Shown here: in pieces, positions 23,041 through 30,191 of the stretch
Layout: the number at the start of each line of letters is the position of its first letter
Numbering within the stretch: position 1 is the first letter of the stretch
DNA from: a virus
DNA: 39,459 bases
Direction: 5' to 3' (one strand)
Virus record (IMG/VR): IMGVR_UViG_3300015365_000007
Coordinates: 1-39,459 of that record
The notes under the pieces: model-generated
Databases searched by the model: none
The model's input: the letters and a program-made list of their open reading frames with translations, nothing else
What the model was told of the DNA's origin: nothing
Position numbers and translations under genes: made by a program

Positions 23041-23630
23041 CATACGACCAATTAGATGCATTAGGAATTGACCATAAATGGCTAGGCCCATTGGAAGAAA
23101 CTTTTGATAAGTATGATATTTCTACGTCACAACGCCAATCTTCTTTTATAGGACAGTGTGCTCATGAATCTGGGAATTTTAGAATTTTGGAAGAAAACCT
23201 TAATTACTCCGTTGCTAGACTTATGGCTGTTTGGCCCAGTAGATTTCCTAGTCTCGATGTGGCTGAGCAGTATGCAAACAACCCAGAAAAACTAGCTAAC
23301 AAAATATATTCTGGGCGCATGGGTAATGGCAATGAGGAATCTGGTGAGGGTTACGCTTACAGAGGAAGAGGTCTTATACAGATGACTGGTAAGGAGGCGT
23401 ATGCAAACTGCGGATCTGGTCTGGGTATGGATTTTATTGGGGATCCTAATTGGTTGGTTGATCCTAAATATGCGACTTTGAGCGCTGGTTGGTTTTGGAA
23501 TAAAAAAGGTCTAAACAGCTTGGCAGACGTGCAAGATTACGAGACAATGACTAAAAGAATTAATGGGGGCTTAAATGGTTTAGATGACCGCAAAGCCAAA
23601 ATTGCGAAAGCACTATCCGTACTAGGGTAA
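23037..23630 (+). CDS. Endolysin, glycoside hydrolase family 19
   Basis: This 197-residue enzyme matches GH19 (chitinase-like) muramidases that cut the glycan strands of peptidoglycan. Catalytic acid E44 lies in CAHESGNF, and E53 sits nine residues later, the spacing seen in loopless bacterial GH19 enzymes. The substrate-cleft motif YRGRGLIQMTGKEAY is intact. The C-terminal helix-turn region TKRINGGLNGLDDRKAKI is also typical. There is no signal peptide or SAR-type N-terminal span, so export depends on a holin, presumably the gene directly upstream. Length is normal for single-domain phage GH19 endolysins. No cell-wall binding domain and no spanin genes were seen. Confidence 0.93.
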   Translation: MTYDQLDALGIDHKWLGPLEETFDKYDISTSQRQSSFIGQCAHESGNFRILEENLNYSVARLMAVWPSRFPSLDVAEQYANNPEKLANKIYSGRMGNGNEESGEGYAYRGRGLIQMTGKEAYANCGSGLGMDFIGDPNWLVDPKYATLSAGWFWNKKGLNSLADVQDYETMTKRINGGLNGLDDRKAKIAKALSVLG

Positions 23631-23636
23631 ACCCCA

Positions 23637-24224
23637 ATGAAAACATGTAGCAAATGTAAAACCACTAAGCCATATAGCGAATTTTATGCCAACAAGCGCA
23701 TGAAAGATGGATATGGCTCGTTTTGCATTGTATGTCATAAAGCGGATAACATTGCCCGTAAAAAAACTAAACGTCAAGATCCAGAGTTTAAAGCCAAAGA
23801 GCTAGCGTATAAAAAAGAATACAGAAAGCGCACTGTAGAGCAAAGAAGCCAGTACATGAAAGAATGGCATGCAAAAAATGCCGAACTGCAGATTGCTTAT
23901 AGAGAGCAGTATCGTGCAGAAAATGTGGAATATTTTAAAGAATATAATCAAAAGAATAAAACAAGAATTCTTTCTAAAACTAGAAAAAGGCAAGCTGCAA
24001 AATTGCAGCGCACTCCTAAGTGGCTGACTGATATAGATTTTGAGCGTATTGAGAATGAATATAAACTAGCTGCACTGCTAACTAAAGTTACTGGAAGCCC
24101 TTGGGAAGTTGACCATATTATTCCGCTACAAGGTAAAACCGTTTTCGGATTTCATGTGCCAAGTAATTTACGAGCGATACCAGCAAAACAAAATCGTAGC
24201 AAAGCAAATAGGTTGGAGCTTTAA
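23637..24224 (+). CDS. HNH homing endonuclease, free-standing
   Basis: This 195-residue protein starts with a zinc finger (C4, C7, C30, C33), followed by a long Lys/Arg-rich helical linker (residues 45-125). The C-terminal HNH nuclease domain has D159-H160 in VDHIIPLQG, N177 in HVPSNLRAI and N186 before a KANRL end. Such genes insert between phage genes and spread by cutting alleles that lack them. It sits between the endolysin and tail-nozzle genes, six bases after the endolysin stop, with only a poor ribosome site. Its last codons contain the GGAG ribosome site for the nozzle gene, so the insertion keeps nozzle translation intact. Confidence 0.88.
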   Translation: MKTCSKCKTTKPYSEFYANKRMKDGYGSFCIVCHKADNIARKKTKRQDPEFKAKELAYKKEYRKRTVEQRSQYMKEWHAKNAELQIAYREQYRAENVEYFKEYNQKNKTRILSKTRKRQAAKLQRTPKWLTDIDFERIENEYKLAALLTKVTGSPWEVDHIIPLQGKTVFGFHVPSNLRAIPAKQNRSKANRLEL

Positions 24225-24225
24225 T

Positions 24226-26646
24226 ATGCCATTACAAAAATTGCAATTTCGTCCGGGAATTAACAGGGAAGGAACTATTTATAGCAATGAGGGTGGCTGG
24301 TATGACGCGGATAAAATTCGTTTTCGTTCTGGGTTACCAGAAAAAATTGGTGGCTGGACTCAGTTTTCCCCTAATCAATATGTTGGCACATGTCGTTCTA
24401 TTTGGATATGGTTAGATGGTGATGCTGGGGTCGGTGCGCTTTATGTTGGTGTAGGAACCAGTGCTAAATACTATATTTATTCTGGCGGTGTCTATAACGA
24501 CATTACCCCAATCGTACAAACTGATACTTTAACAAATCCATTTACAACCGTAAATACTTCAAAAACTGTTACAGTAACAGATGGTAGTTATAGCCCAAAT
24601 GTAGGCGATTATGTAATATTTTCTGGAGCTACCTCTGTTGGTGGTCTTACGCTTAATGGCGAATATATAGTCCAAAGCATTTTAAGCGCAACAACTTACA
24701 CAATTTTATCTGCAGTTGCCGCTTCATCTTCTGCTACAGGTGGTGGTACAGTAACAGCTAAGTATGAATACCCAGTAGGTTCAAGTACTTATACAATTGG
24801 TACTGGTTGGGGTGCTGGTCCTTGGGGTGGTCCCGCAGTTCCTGCTGTCTACCTTTTAGGTACTAACCCATTCTCATCTACTAATGCAAGTTCTACAGTT
24901 ACAGTTACCCAAACTGCTCATGGCTTATCTAACGGTAATTACGTGGCTTTTACTGGGGCTACTACATTTGCTGGTATTCCAGCGGTTATGCTTAATAATA
25001 CTTTTCAGATTTCTGGCGTAACAACTAATACTTATAATATTACCCTTCCAAGCTCATTTACTGCAACGGCTACAACTTCTGGTGGGGGCACTGCTACTTA
25101 TGTAACTAACCAGTCTGGAACCCATAGTTGGGGTTCTTCATATTCCTCTGGGATTGGTACGCAGCTTCGCCTTTGGTCTAATGATAACTTTGGTGCTGAC
25201 TTAGTTATTGCACCTCGTGGTGGTCCTATTTTTTACTGGCAAGATGCTAATGGTGTAGGTACCCGTGCGCAATATTTAAGTAGTTTAGCTAACACCATAA
25301 CAGCTTTAACAGATGCCACTACATTTAGCTCTGGGGTATCGTCTATTACAGTAACCTCAACAAATGCACCATATATTTACCCATACATGTATATTACAGG
25401 GACTAACCTTCCTGCAAATACTCAAGTAGCTTCTACCTATATTACTGGCGCTACAACAGTGCCAATTACAACTACAACAACTGGTGCTAATGCAGGTAAC
25501 TATAACTTTTCTTATGATGGCGCTTATATCCCTACGGCTACATACCAAGTAATTGCCTCTGAAGTTCAAGAATTTATTATTGCTTTTGGTGCTAATAATT
25601 ATGTACCTAATAACTCAAATTCAACATTTAATCCGTTATTGGTTCGTTGGTCAGATCAAGCCAATCAATATCAGTGGGTTCCACAATTAACTAATCAGTC
25701 TGGTGAATATACACTTACTAACGGCTCTTATATTATGGGTGCCCGTGCAACCCGCCAAGAAATTCTAGTTTGGACTGACTCAGCAATTTATTCTATGCAA
25801 TACATTGGCGCTCCGTATGTTTGGGGCTTCCAATTGCTCATGGATAACATATCGGTAATGTCTCCTAACTGCATGATTACGGTTAATAACGTAACCTATT
25901 GGATGGGTCGTGACCGCTTTTATATGTACGATGGATCAGTAAAAACTTTGCCATGCTCGTTAAAACAATACATTTTTGAAGATATTAATCAATCACAAGC
26001 CTACCAAGTATTTGCTGGAGCTAATGAGGGTTTTAATGAAGTATGGTGGTTTTATTGTTCTATAGATGGCAATGGTGGTACTCGTGCAAACCCTAATACT
26101 ATAGTAGATAAATACGTTATTTATAACTATTTAGATCAAGTTTGGTACTACGGAACTATGGCTAGGACTGCTTGGTTGCAGACTGGTACTCAGCCTTATC
26201 CTATTGCTGCTGACTATAATAACCGCCTTTTAAATCATGAAAATGGTAATGATGATTTGTCTACTGCAGCTACTTTGCCTATAGATGCATACATCCAATC
26301 TTCTGACTTTGATATTGGTGATGGGCAAAGTTTTGGATTTGTATGGCGTATGTTACCTGACGTAAACTTTAATAACTCAACGGGTGATCAGCCAGCTATT
26401 ACAATGCAATTGCAACCACGCCAAAACTCAGGTAGCGCCTACAATACATCCGTTGATAACCCACAAGTTCAAAGTCCACAAAACTTTACCAACATACCAG
26501 CTTATACGGTAAATCAATTTACTGGTCAGGTCTACACCCGTGTGCGGGGTCGTCAAATGGCTATTCGGATTGAATCTACTGGTACTGGAGTAGCTTGGCA
26601 GTTGGGAGCGCCTCGTATTGATATTAGACTAGACGGCAGAAGGTAA
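24226..26646 (+). CDS. Tail nozzle (tubular protein B-like)
   Basis: The N-terminus of this 806-residue protein (LQFRPGINREGTIYSNEGGW, then YDADKIRFRSGLPEKIGGW) is the hallmark of podovirus nozzle-type proteins that close the tail tube. Residues about 103-185 and 213-298 are two related beta modules (GxYVxFxGAT, LNxxxxI, GGGTxT). A third, different Thr-rich insert lies near 365-440. The C-terminal body carries ATRQEILVWTDSAIYSMQYI and NVTYWMGRDRFYMYDGSV, typical of the propeller-like core. ATG 24226 was chosen because GGAG lies seven bases before it; the upstream in-frame reading lies inside the HNH gene. It should form a hexamer below the adaptor ring. Confidence 0.85.
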   Translation: MPLQKLQFRPGINREGTIYSNEGGWYDADKIRFRSGLPEKIGGWTQFSPNQYVGTCRSIWIWLDGDAGVGALYVGVGTSAKYYIYSGGVYNDITPIVQTDTLTNPFTTVNTSKTVTVTDGSYSPNVGDYVIFSGATSVGGLTLNGEYIVQSILSATTYTILSAVAASSSATGGGTVTAKYEYPVGSSTYTIGTGWGAGPWGGPAVPAVYLLGTNPFSSTNASSTVTVTQTAHGLSNGNYVAFTGATTFAGIPAVMLNNTFQISGVTTNTYNITLPSSFTATATTSGGGTATYVTNQSGTHSWGSSYSSGIGTQLRLWSNDNFGADLVIAPRGGPIFYWQDANGVGTRAQYLSSLANTITALTDATTFSSGVSSITVTSTNAPYIYPYMYITGTNLPANTQVASTYITGATTVPITTTTTGANAGNYNFSYDGAYIPTATYQVIASEVQEFIIAFGANNYVPNNSNSTFNPLLVRWSDQANQYQWVPQLTNQSGEYTLTNGSYIMGARATRQEILVWTDSAIYSMQYIGAPYVWGFQLLMDNISVMSPNCMITVNNVTYWMGRDRFYMYDGSVKTLPCSLKQYIFEDINQSQAYQVFAGANEGFNEVWWFYCSIDGNGGTRANPNTIVDKYVIYNYLDQVWYYGTMARTAWLQTGTQPYPIAADYNNRLLNHENGNDDLSTAATLPIDAYIQSSDFDIGDGQSFGFVWRMLPDVNFNNSTGDQPAITMQLQPRQNSGSAYNTSVDNPQVQSPQNFTNIPAYTVNQFTGQVYTRVRGRQMAIRIESTGTGVAWQLGAPRIDIRLDGRR

Positions 26647-26667
26647 ATGTTCAGTCTGTACAAATGG

Positions 26668-26676
26668 TGATATAAT
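26668..26676 (+). promoter_or_regulatory. Consensus extended -10 promoter of the 26700 gene
   Basis: TGATATAAT carries a perfect TATAAT (26671-26676) with the TGn extension. The -35 region around 26648-26653 (TGTTCA) is weak, as is common for extended -10 promoters. It is 24 nt before the start codon, with AAGGAG (26688-26693) between, and it reads only into the endonuclease-like gene and what follows. Confidence 0.7.
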
Positions 26677-26699
26677 GATAACTCCACAAGGAGAACATT

Positions 26700-27329
26700 A
26701 TGAAACTAGTAGACCGTACAGGACAGAAGTTTGGAAGATTAACAGTTGTAGAGCAAGCTGGTAGAACAAAAAGTAAAAAAGTATTATGGAAATGCCGTTG
26801 TGATTGCGGTAACGAAACACAAACAGATTCAGGAAGTTTAGTAACAGGTAATACAACATCGTGTGGTTGTGCTTTAAAAGAAGCTATTACAAAACATGGT
26901 GGATGGAATAAGAGTTCTTACAATACATGGCGAGCAATGATTAGAAGATGTACTAACCCAAAAGATAAAGACTACCCAAGATATGGCGGTAAAGGGGTGA
27001 CTGTTTTTCCAGAATGGTTAGACTATGCTACTTTTGCTAAAAACATGGGCGAACCAGAAGGTGATGAAACATTAGATCGTATTGATGTATACGGAAACTA
27101 TGAACCATCTAATTGTCGTTGGGCTGGTATAAAAACTCAAAACAGAAATATTCGAGTTAGACCAGATAGCACCACAGGGGTTACTGGCGTTTCTAAAACA
27201 GGCTCTGGTAGGTTTATGGCAAAAGTATCCGTTGGCAAACATGCGTATTATTCTAAAGTATTCAATACAATTGAAGAGGCTGCACTTGCTCGTAAAGAAC
27301 TTGAATTTAAATACTGGAGTAATAGATAA
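26700..27329 (+). CDS. HNH/AP2-type homing endonuclease-like protein
   Basis: The N-terminus of this 209-residue protein (DRTGQKFGRLTVVEQAG) and a cysteine cluster (KCRCDCG at 31-37, SCGC at 54-57) form a zinc-binding domain seen in phage mobile nucleases. The middle part contains TWRAMIRRCTNP, YPRYGGKGVTVFPEWLDY and TLDRIDVYGNYEPSNCRWA, a core I know from HNH-like homing endonucleases. The C-terminus (GVTGVSKTGSGRFMAKVSVG, EEAALARKEL) resembles an AP2 DNA-binding domain. It has its own promoter and a strong AAGGAG site, unlike most genes here. It lies between nozzle and next tail gene and overlaps the latter by one base, consistent with a later insertion. Confidence 0.8.
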   Translation: MKLVDRTGQKFGRLTVVEQAGRTKSKKVLWKCRCDCGNETQTDSGSLVTGNTTSCGCALKEAITKHGGWNKSSYNTWRAMIRRCTNPKDKDYPRYGGKGVTVFPEWLDYATFAKNMGEPEGDETLDRIDVYGNYEPSNCRWAGIKTQNRNIRVRPDSTTGVTGVSKTGSGRFMAKVSVGKHAYYSKVFNTIEEAALARKELEFKYWSNR

Positions 27330-27631
27330 TGACTTTGCCAACCTATCTTAATTATAACGGCACACCATTAAATCCAGCGCCGCCAAACTTACAAAATGCG
27401 CCACAAAGCTATAGTGCCGAGTTTGAAAACCGTTTACTAAACCAATTACGGTTGTACTTTAACCAGCTAAATAACTATACACAGGCTACAGCAACCCCAG
27501 ATTACGGCAAAACAACCCAAAGACCTACTGCTAATCAACAAATTGGTCAATTTTACTTTGATACCACTCTGGGATATCCTATTTGGTGGAATGGAACTAA
27601 GTGGGTTAACTATAACGGGACAGTAGTTTGA
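27329..27631 (+). CDS. Small tail-associated protein
   Basis: This 100-residue protein has LPTYLNYNGTPLNPAPPNLQ, a helical segment (FENRLLNQLRLYFNQLNNY) and QIGQFYFDTTLGYPIWWNG followed by TKWVNYNG. The 'GQxxFDTTLGxPIWWNGxxW' ending is widespread in phage fibre and tail proteins. It overlaps the endonuclease stop (TAATG) and the next start (ATGA). It is probably a small spike or nozzle-associated protein. Confidence 0.7.
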   Translation: MTLPTYLNYNGTPLNPAPPNLQNAPQSYSAEFENRLLNQLRLYFNQLNNYTQATATPDYGKTTQRPTANQQIGQFYFDTTLGYPIWWNGTKWVNYNGTVV

Positions 27632-28143
27632 TGACTACTTTAGCTAAACTTGATAACTCTTTAAGCACTGTAAAGCGCCGTGAAAATATTATGGCTGTGC
27701 AGCATAAGATAGATGAACTTGTCTCTAGCGGTACATTGCCGTCTGGGATTGAAGAACGAAAGTTGACACACCACTTTACCGAGATAGATAATGAGCATGG
27801 ATGCTGTTTGTATGGCAGAGAAATGTTTATGCCCAAAGGCACTTTAGTAGTTGGAAAAATTCATAAAAGACAAGGATTAAACTTTCTTTTAAAGGGTAAA
27901 ATTTACGTAGCTACTGAATTTGGTAAACAATGGTATATAGCTCCCTGTATCATTAAGGGTGAAGCTAATGTAAAGCGTGTAGTGTTTGCGTCAGAAGATA
28001 GTATATTTGTAAACGTTCACTTGACTAAATATAGCGGTGAAGAGAATTTAGATAAAGTTGAGCAAGACCTTGTGACTGTAGATTATGCAGACGTAGGCTT
28101 GATGGACTCTATTGATAAGTTGCTGGAAAGCAAGGGAGAATAA
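27631..28143 (+). CDS. Cupin-like (jelly-roll) protein
   Basis: This 170-residue protein has a helical N-terminus (residues 1-50). A beta barrel-like region follows: REMFMPKGTLVVGKIHKRQG, LNFLLKGKIYVATEFG, WYIAPCIIKGEANVKRVVF and EDSIFVNVH. This matches a phage cupin-like family ('REIxMPxGTxxxGKIHK...LNxxxxGxIxV') that I recall near tail genes. Only one motif-1 His remains, so a metal enzyme is uncertain. The protein may instead have a structural or sensing role. ATG 27631 was chosen because it overlaps the upstream stop as TGATG. Confidence 0.65.
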   Translation: MTTLAKLDNSLSTVKRRENIMAVQHKIDELVSSGTLPSGIEERKLTHHFTEIDNEHGCCLYGREMFMPKGTLVVGKIHKRQGLNFLLKGKIYVATEFGKQWYIAPCIIKGEANVKRVVFASEDSIFVNVHLTKYSGEENLDKVEQDLVTVDYADVGLMDSIDKLLESKGE

Positions 28144-28144
28144 T

Positions 28145-29773
28145 ATGGCATTTGAGATTAGCGGAACAATTTTAGCTGAGGGCGCAATAGACGCTATAGG
28201 AACAGATGCCGCATTAGAATTAATGCCGTTAGCAACGGATGCTTTTTTAAGTAGTACTTTTGAAGGTGCAGGGTTTGCTTTACCAGAACTAGGCGCTGGT
28301 GCATCTACTCTTGGTTCTGCATTAGGTTCTGAAATTGCCCCTGCTGTAGTGCAACAAGCCGTTACTCCCGCAGCTGAAGGTGTTATAGCTGGTGGTGAAG
28401 GTGCTGGCGCTGGTATTACTTCCGCTACTCCAAGCGCTGTTCAAACTGGCGCAGCTTTGCCAGAAGCCCCATCTGCTGGTATTAACCAAATAGCAAGCGC
28501 TAACGTTCCTGGAGGTCCTGTAACTGATGTAGGTGTAAATCCTGACTATACTGCGTGGAAAAATGCTATTGATACTAATCAGTTTGTTCCAAATCAAGAA
28601 TTAAGTTCAGAAGTATTGCAAGCTAGTGGTAACGCTCCAGCTCCTTCTGCTCCTAGTGGTACTGAAAATCTTGGGCAAGGATTAAAACCAAACCCACCTG
28701 GAATTGGTACTCAAACTATATCTCCAGGTACATTGTCTGCGCCTTCACAACCGTATGGAATTAATCCTGGTACTGCGCCTGGCGGTGGTATAAGTGGTGG
28801 CCCTCTTGGCACTGGAGTAAACCCATCTTTAGCTAATCTAGCACCTACAACTCCTGAAAGTGGGTTTATGGATGGCTTTAGTAATTTTGTAGATAAACAT
28901 CCGTTTATGACTGGTGCTGGTATTTATGCAGTTGCTAATGCTACTGGTATGTTAAACCCGCCTAGACAAACTTTTGGTCAACAAAATACTGGTGGATTTT
29001 ATAGCCCTTATCGTTTTTCGCCTAACTTTCAAGGCACTCATCCTAACCCTTCTGATTACCAGTACAAACCTAATTACTCGGGTATGGCAGGTTCTTCCTA
29101 CGCGGAAGGCGGTATTACTTCTGTACCTAGATATAGTACTGGTGATTTAACTACTACCCCTGGTGGTCGTGGCGATGTGTATAGCGCAACGCAGCGTTTT
29201 TTAAATATGTACGATCCAGCTTCTAGATATCAAGCTCCAGCTGGATTGCCAGACGTAGGTATTGTTACGGATACTAGTCCTTCTACTCGTTACCAAGACG
29301 CTGCTACTGCAGCAGCTACAAGACAAAATGCAATTAATAAAAAAGCTAATGTAAATGTGCCTACTAATTACGGTATTCCTACTAGAACAATCGGGCAATT
29401 AAACTTTGCGCCGCAAACTGGTAAACCACAACAACAAACTGCTGATAACTCAGACCAAGTATTAGCCGCAAGTGGCGGTATCATGGGTTATAGCTTAGGA
29501 GGATATGCAAGTGGTGGTAATCCGCGTTTGTTACAAGGTCCTGGTGACGGCATGTCTGATAATATTCCTGCCACTATTGGCAATAGGCAGCCTGCTCGTT
29601 TGGCTAATGGAGAGTTTGTTGTTCCTGCGGATGTGGTTTCTCATCTCGGTAATGGTTCTACTGACGCTGGTGCTAAAAAGTTACATGGCATGATGGATAA
29701 AGTACGGATGGATAGAACAGGTAAAAAGAAACAAGCACCTGCAGTAAAGGCGGATAAGTACATACCAAAATGA
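28145..29773 (+). CDS. Low-complexity virion protein with Gly-Gly motifs
   Basis: This 542-residue protein is rich in Gly, Ala, Pro, Ser and Asn. The first 80 residues are hydrophobic and Ala-rich. A long disordered Pro/Gly-rich middle follows, with one glycine-poor helix around NFVDKHPFMTGAGIYAVANA. Two Gly-Gly-hydrophobic motifs follow: EGGITSVPRYSTG and SGGIMGYSLGGYASGG. The C-terminus (GDGMSDNIPATIGNRQPARL, ANGEFVVPADVVSHLGNGST, GAKKLHGMMDKVR) is a block I recall at the ends of large virion proteins in uncultured aquatic phages. It precedes the GNAT and ejectosome-like genes, so it may be an internal or tail-ejected protein. ATG 28145 has a GGGAG site. Confidence 0.65.
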   Translation: MAFEISGTILAEGAIDAIGTDAALELMPLATDAFLSSTFEGAGFALPELGAGASTLGSALGSEIAPAVVQQAVTPAAEGVIAGGEGAGAGITSATPSAVQTGAALPEAPSAGINQIASANVPGGPVTDVGVNPDYTAWKNAIDTNQFVPNQELSSEVLQASGNAPAPSAPSGTENLGQGLKPNPPGIGTQTISPGTLSAPSQPYGINPGTAPGGGISGGPLGTGVNPSLANLAPTTPESGFMDGFSNFVDKHPFMTGAGIYAVANATGMLNPPRQTFGQQNTGGFYSPYRFSPNFQGTHPNPSDYQYKPNYSGMAGSSYAEGGITSVPRYSTGDLTTTPGGRGDVYSATQRFLNMYDPASRYQAPAGLPDVGIVTDTSPSTRYQDAATAAATRQNAINKKANVNVPTNYGIPTRTIGQLNFAPQTGKPQQQTADNSDQVLAASGGIMGYSLGGYASGGNPRLLQGPGDGMSDNIPATIGNRQPARLANGEFVVPADVVSHLGNGSTDAGAKKLHGMMDKVRMDRTGKKKQAPAVKADKYIPK

Positions 29774-30189
29774 TTCAAGTATCTATGGTTCCTAAAGAGT
29801 ACATTGATACTTGTTGGGAGAAAATTGAACCATTTATGGAAAAAGCTGCTGTATATACTTATGGTAGATACACTAGCGATGATATTTATGATTCAGTAAA
29901 AGAACATGATTATCAGTTGTGGGCAGCATTTGAAGATGGAAATTTTAAAGGAGCAGTAGTTACTAACGTAATTGTTTATCCTAAAAGAAAGTTATTAGCC
30001 ATGCAATTTTGTGGTGGTATCGAGTTAAAAGAATGGAAAGTGCCTATGTTAGCTTTATTGCAACGATTTGCAAGAGACATGGGATGTGATGGAATTGAGT
30101 CTACTGGAAGACCAGGTTGGTCTAAAGTATTTAAAAATGATGGCTTTAAAGAAGTATGGATGAGCTATGAATTACCGATTGGAGAATAG
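29770..30189 (+). CDS. GNAT-fold protein, T7 gp13-like position
   Basis: This 139-residue protein follows the GNAT acetyltransferase pattern. An opening helix (CWEKIEPFMEKAA) comes first, then strands WAAFEDGNFKGAVVTNVIV and LLAMQFCGGIEL, helix MLALLQRFARDMGCDGI and the final GRPGWSKVFKNDGFKEVWMSYEL. The acetyl-CoA loop (Q/RxxGxG/A) is not clear, so activity is doubtful. T7 gp13 has a GNAT-related fold and precedes the ejectosome genes; here the gene likewise sits just before the two giant proteins. An enzymatically inactive assembly factor for internal proteins is the best guess. It overlaps the upstream gene by 4 nt. Confidence 0.75.
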   Translation: MIQVSMVPKEYIDTCWEKIEPFMEKAAVYTYGRYTSDDIYDSVKEHDYQLWAAFEDGNFKGAVVTNVIVYPKRKLLAMQFCGGIELKEWKVPMLALLQRFARDMGCDGIESTGRPGWSKVFKNDGFKEVWMSYELPIGE

Positions 30190-30191
30190 AT

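Noticed and set aside
24109-24225. Upstream start for the nozzle protein
   Set aside because: The extension lies inside the HNH gene and lacks the conserved nozzle N-terminus; ATG 24226 has the GGAG site.
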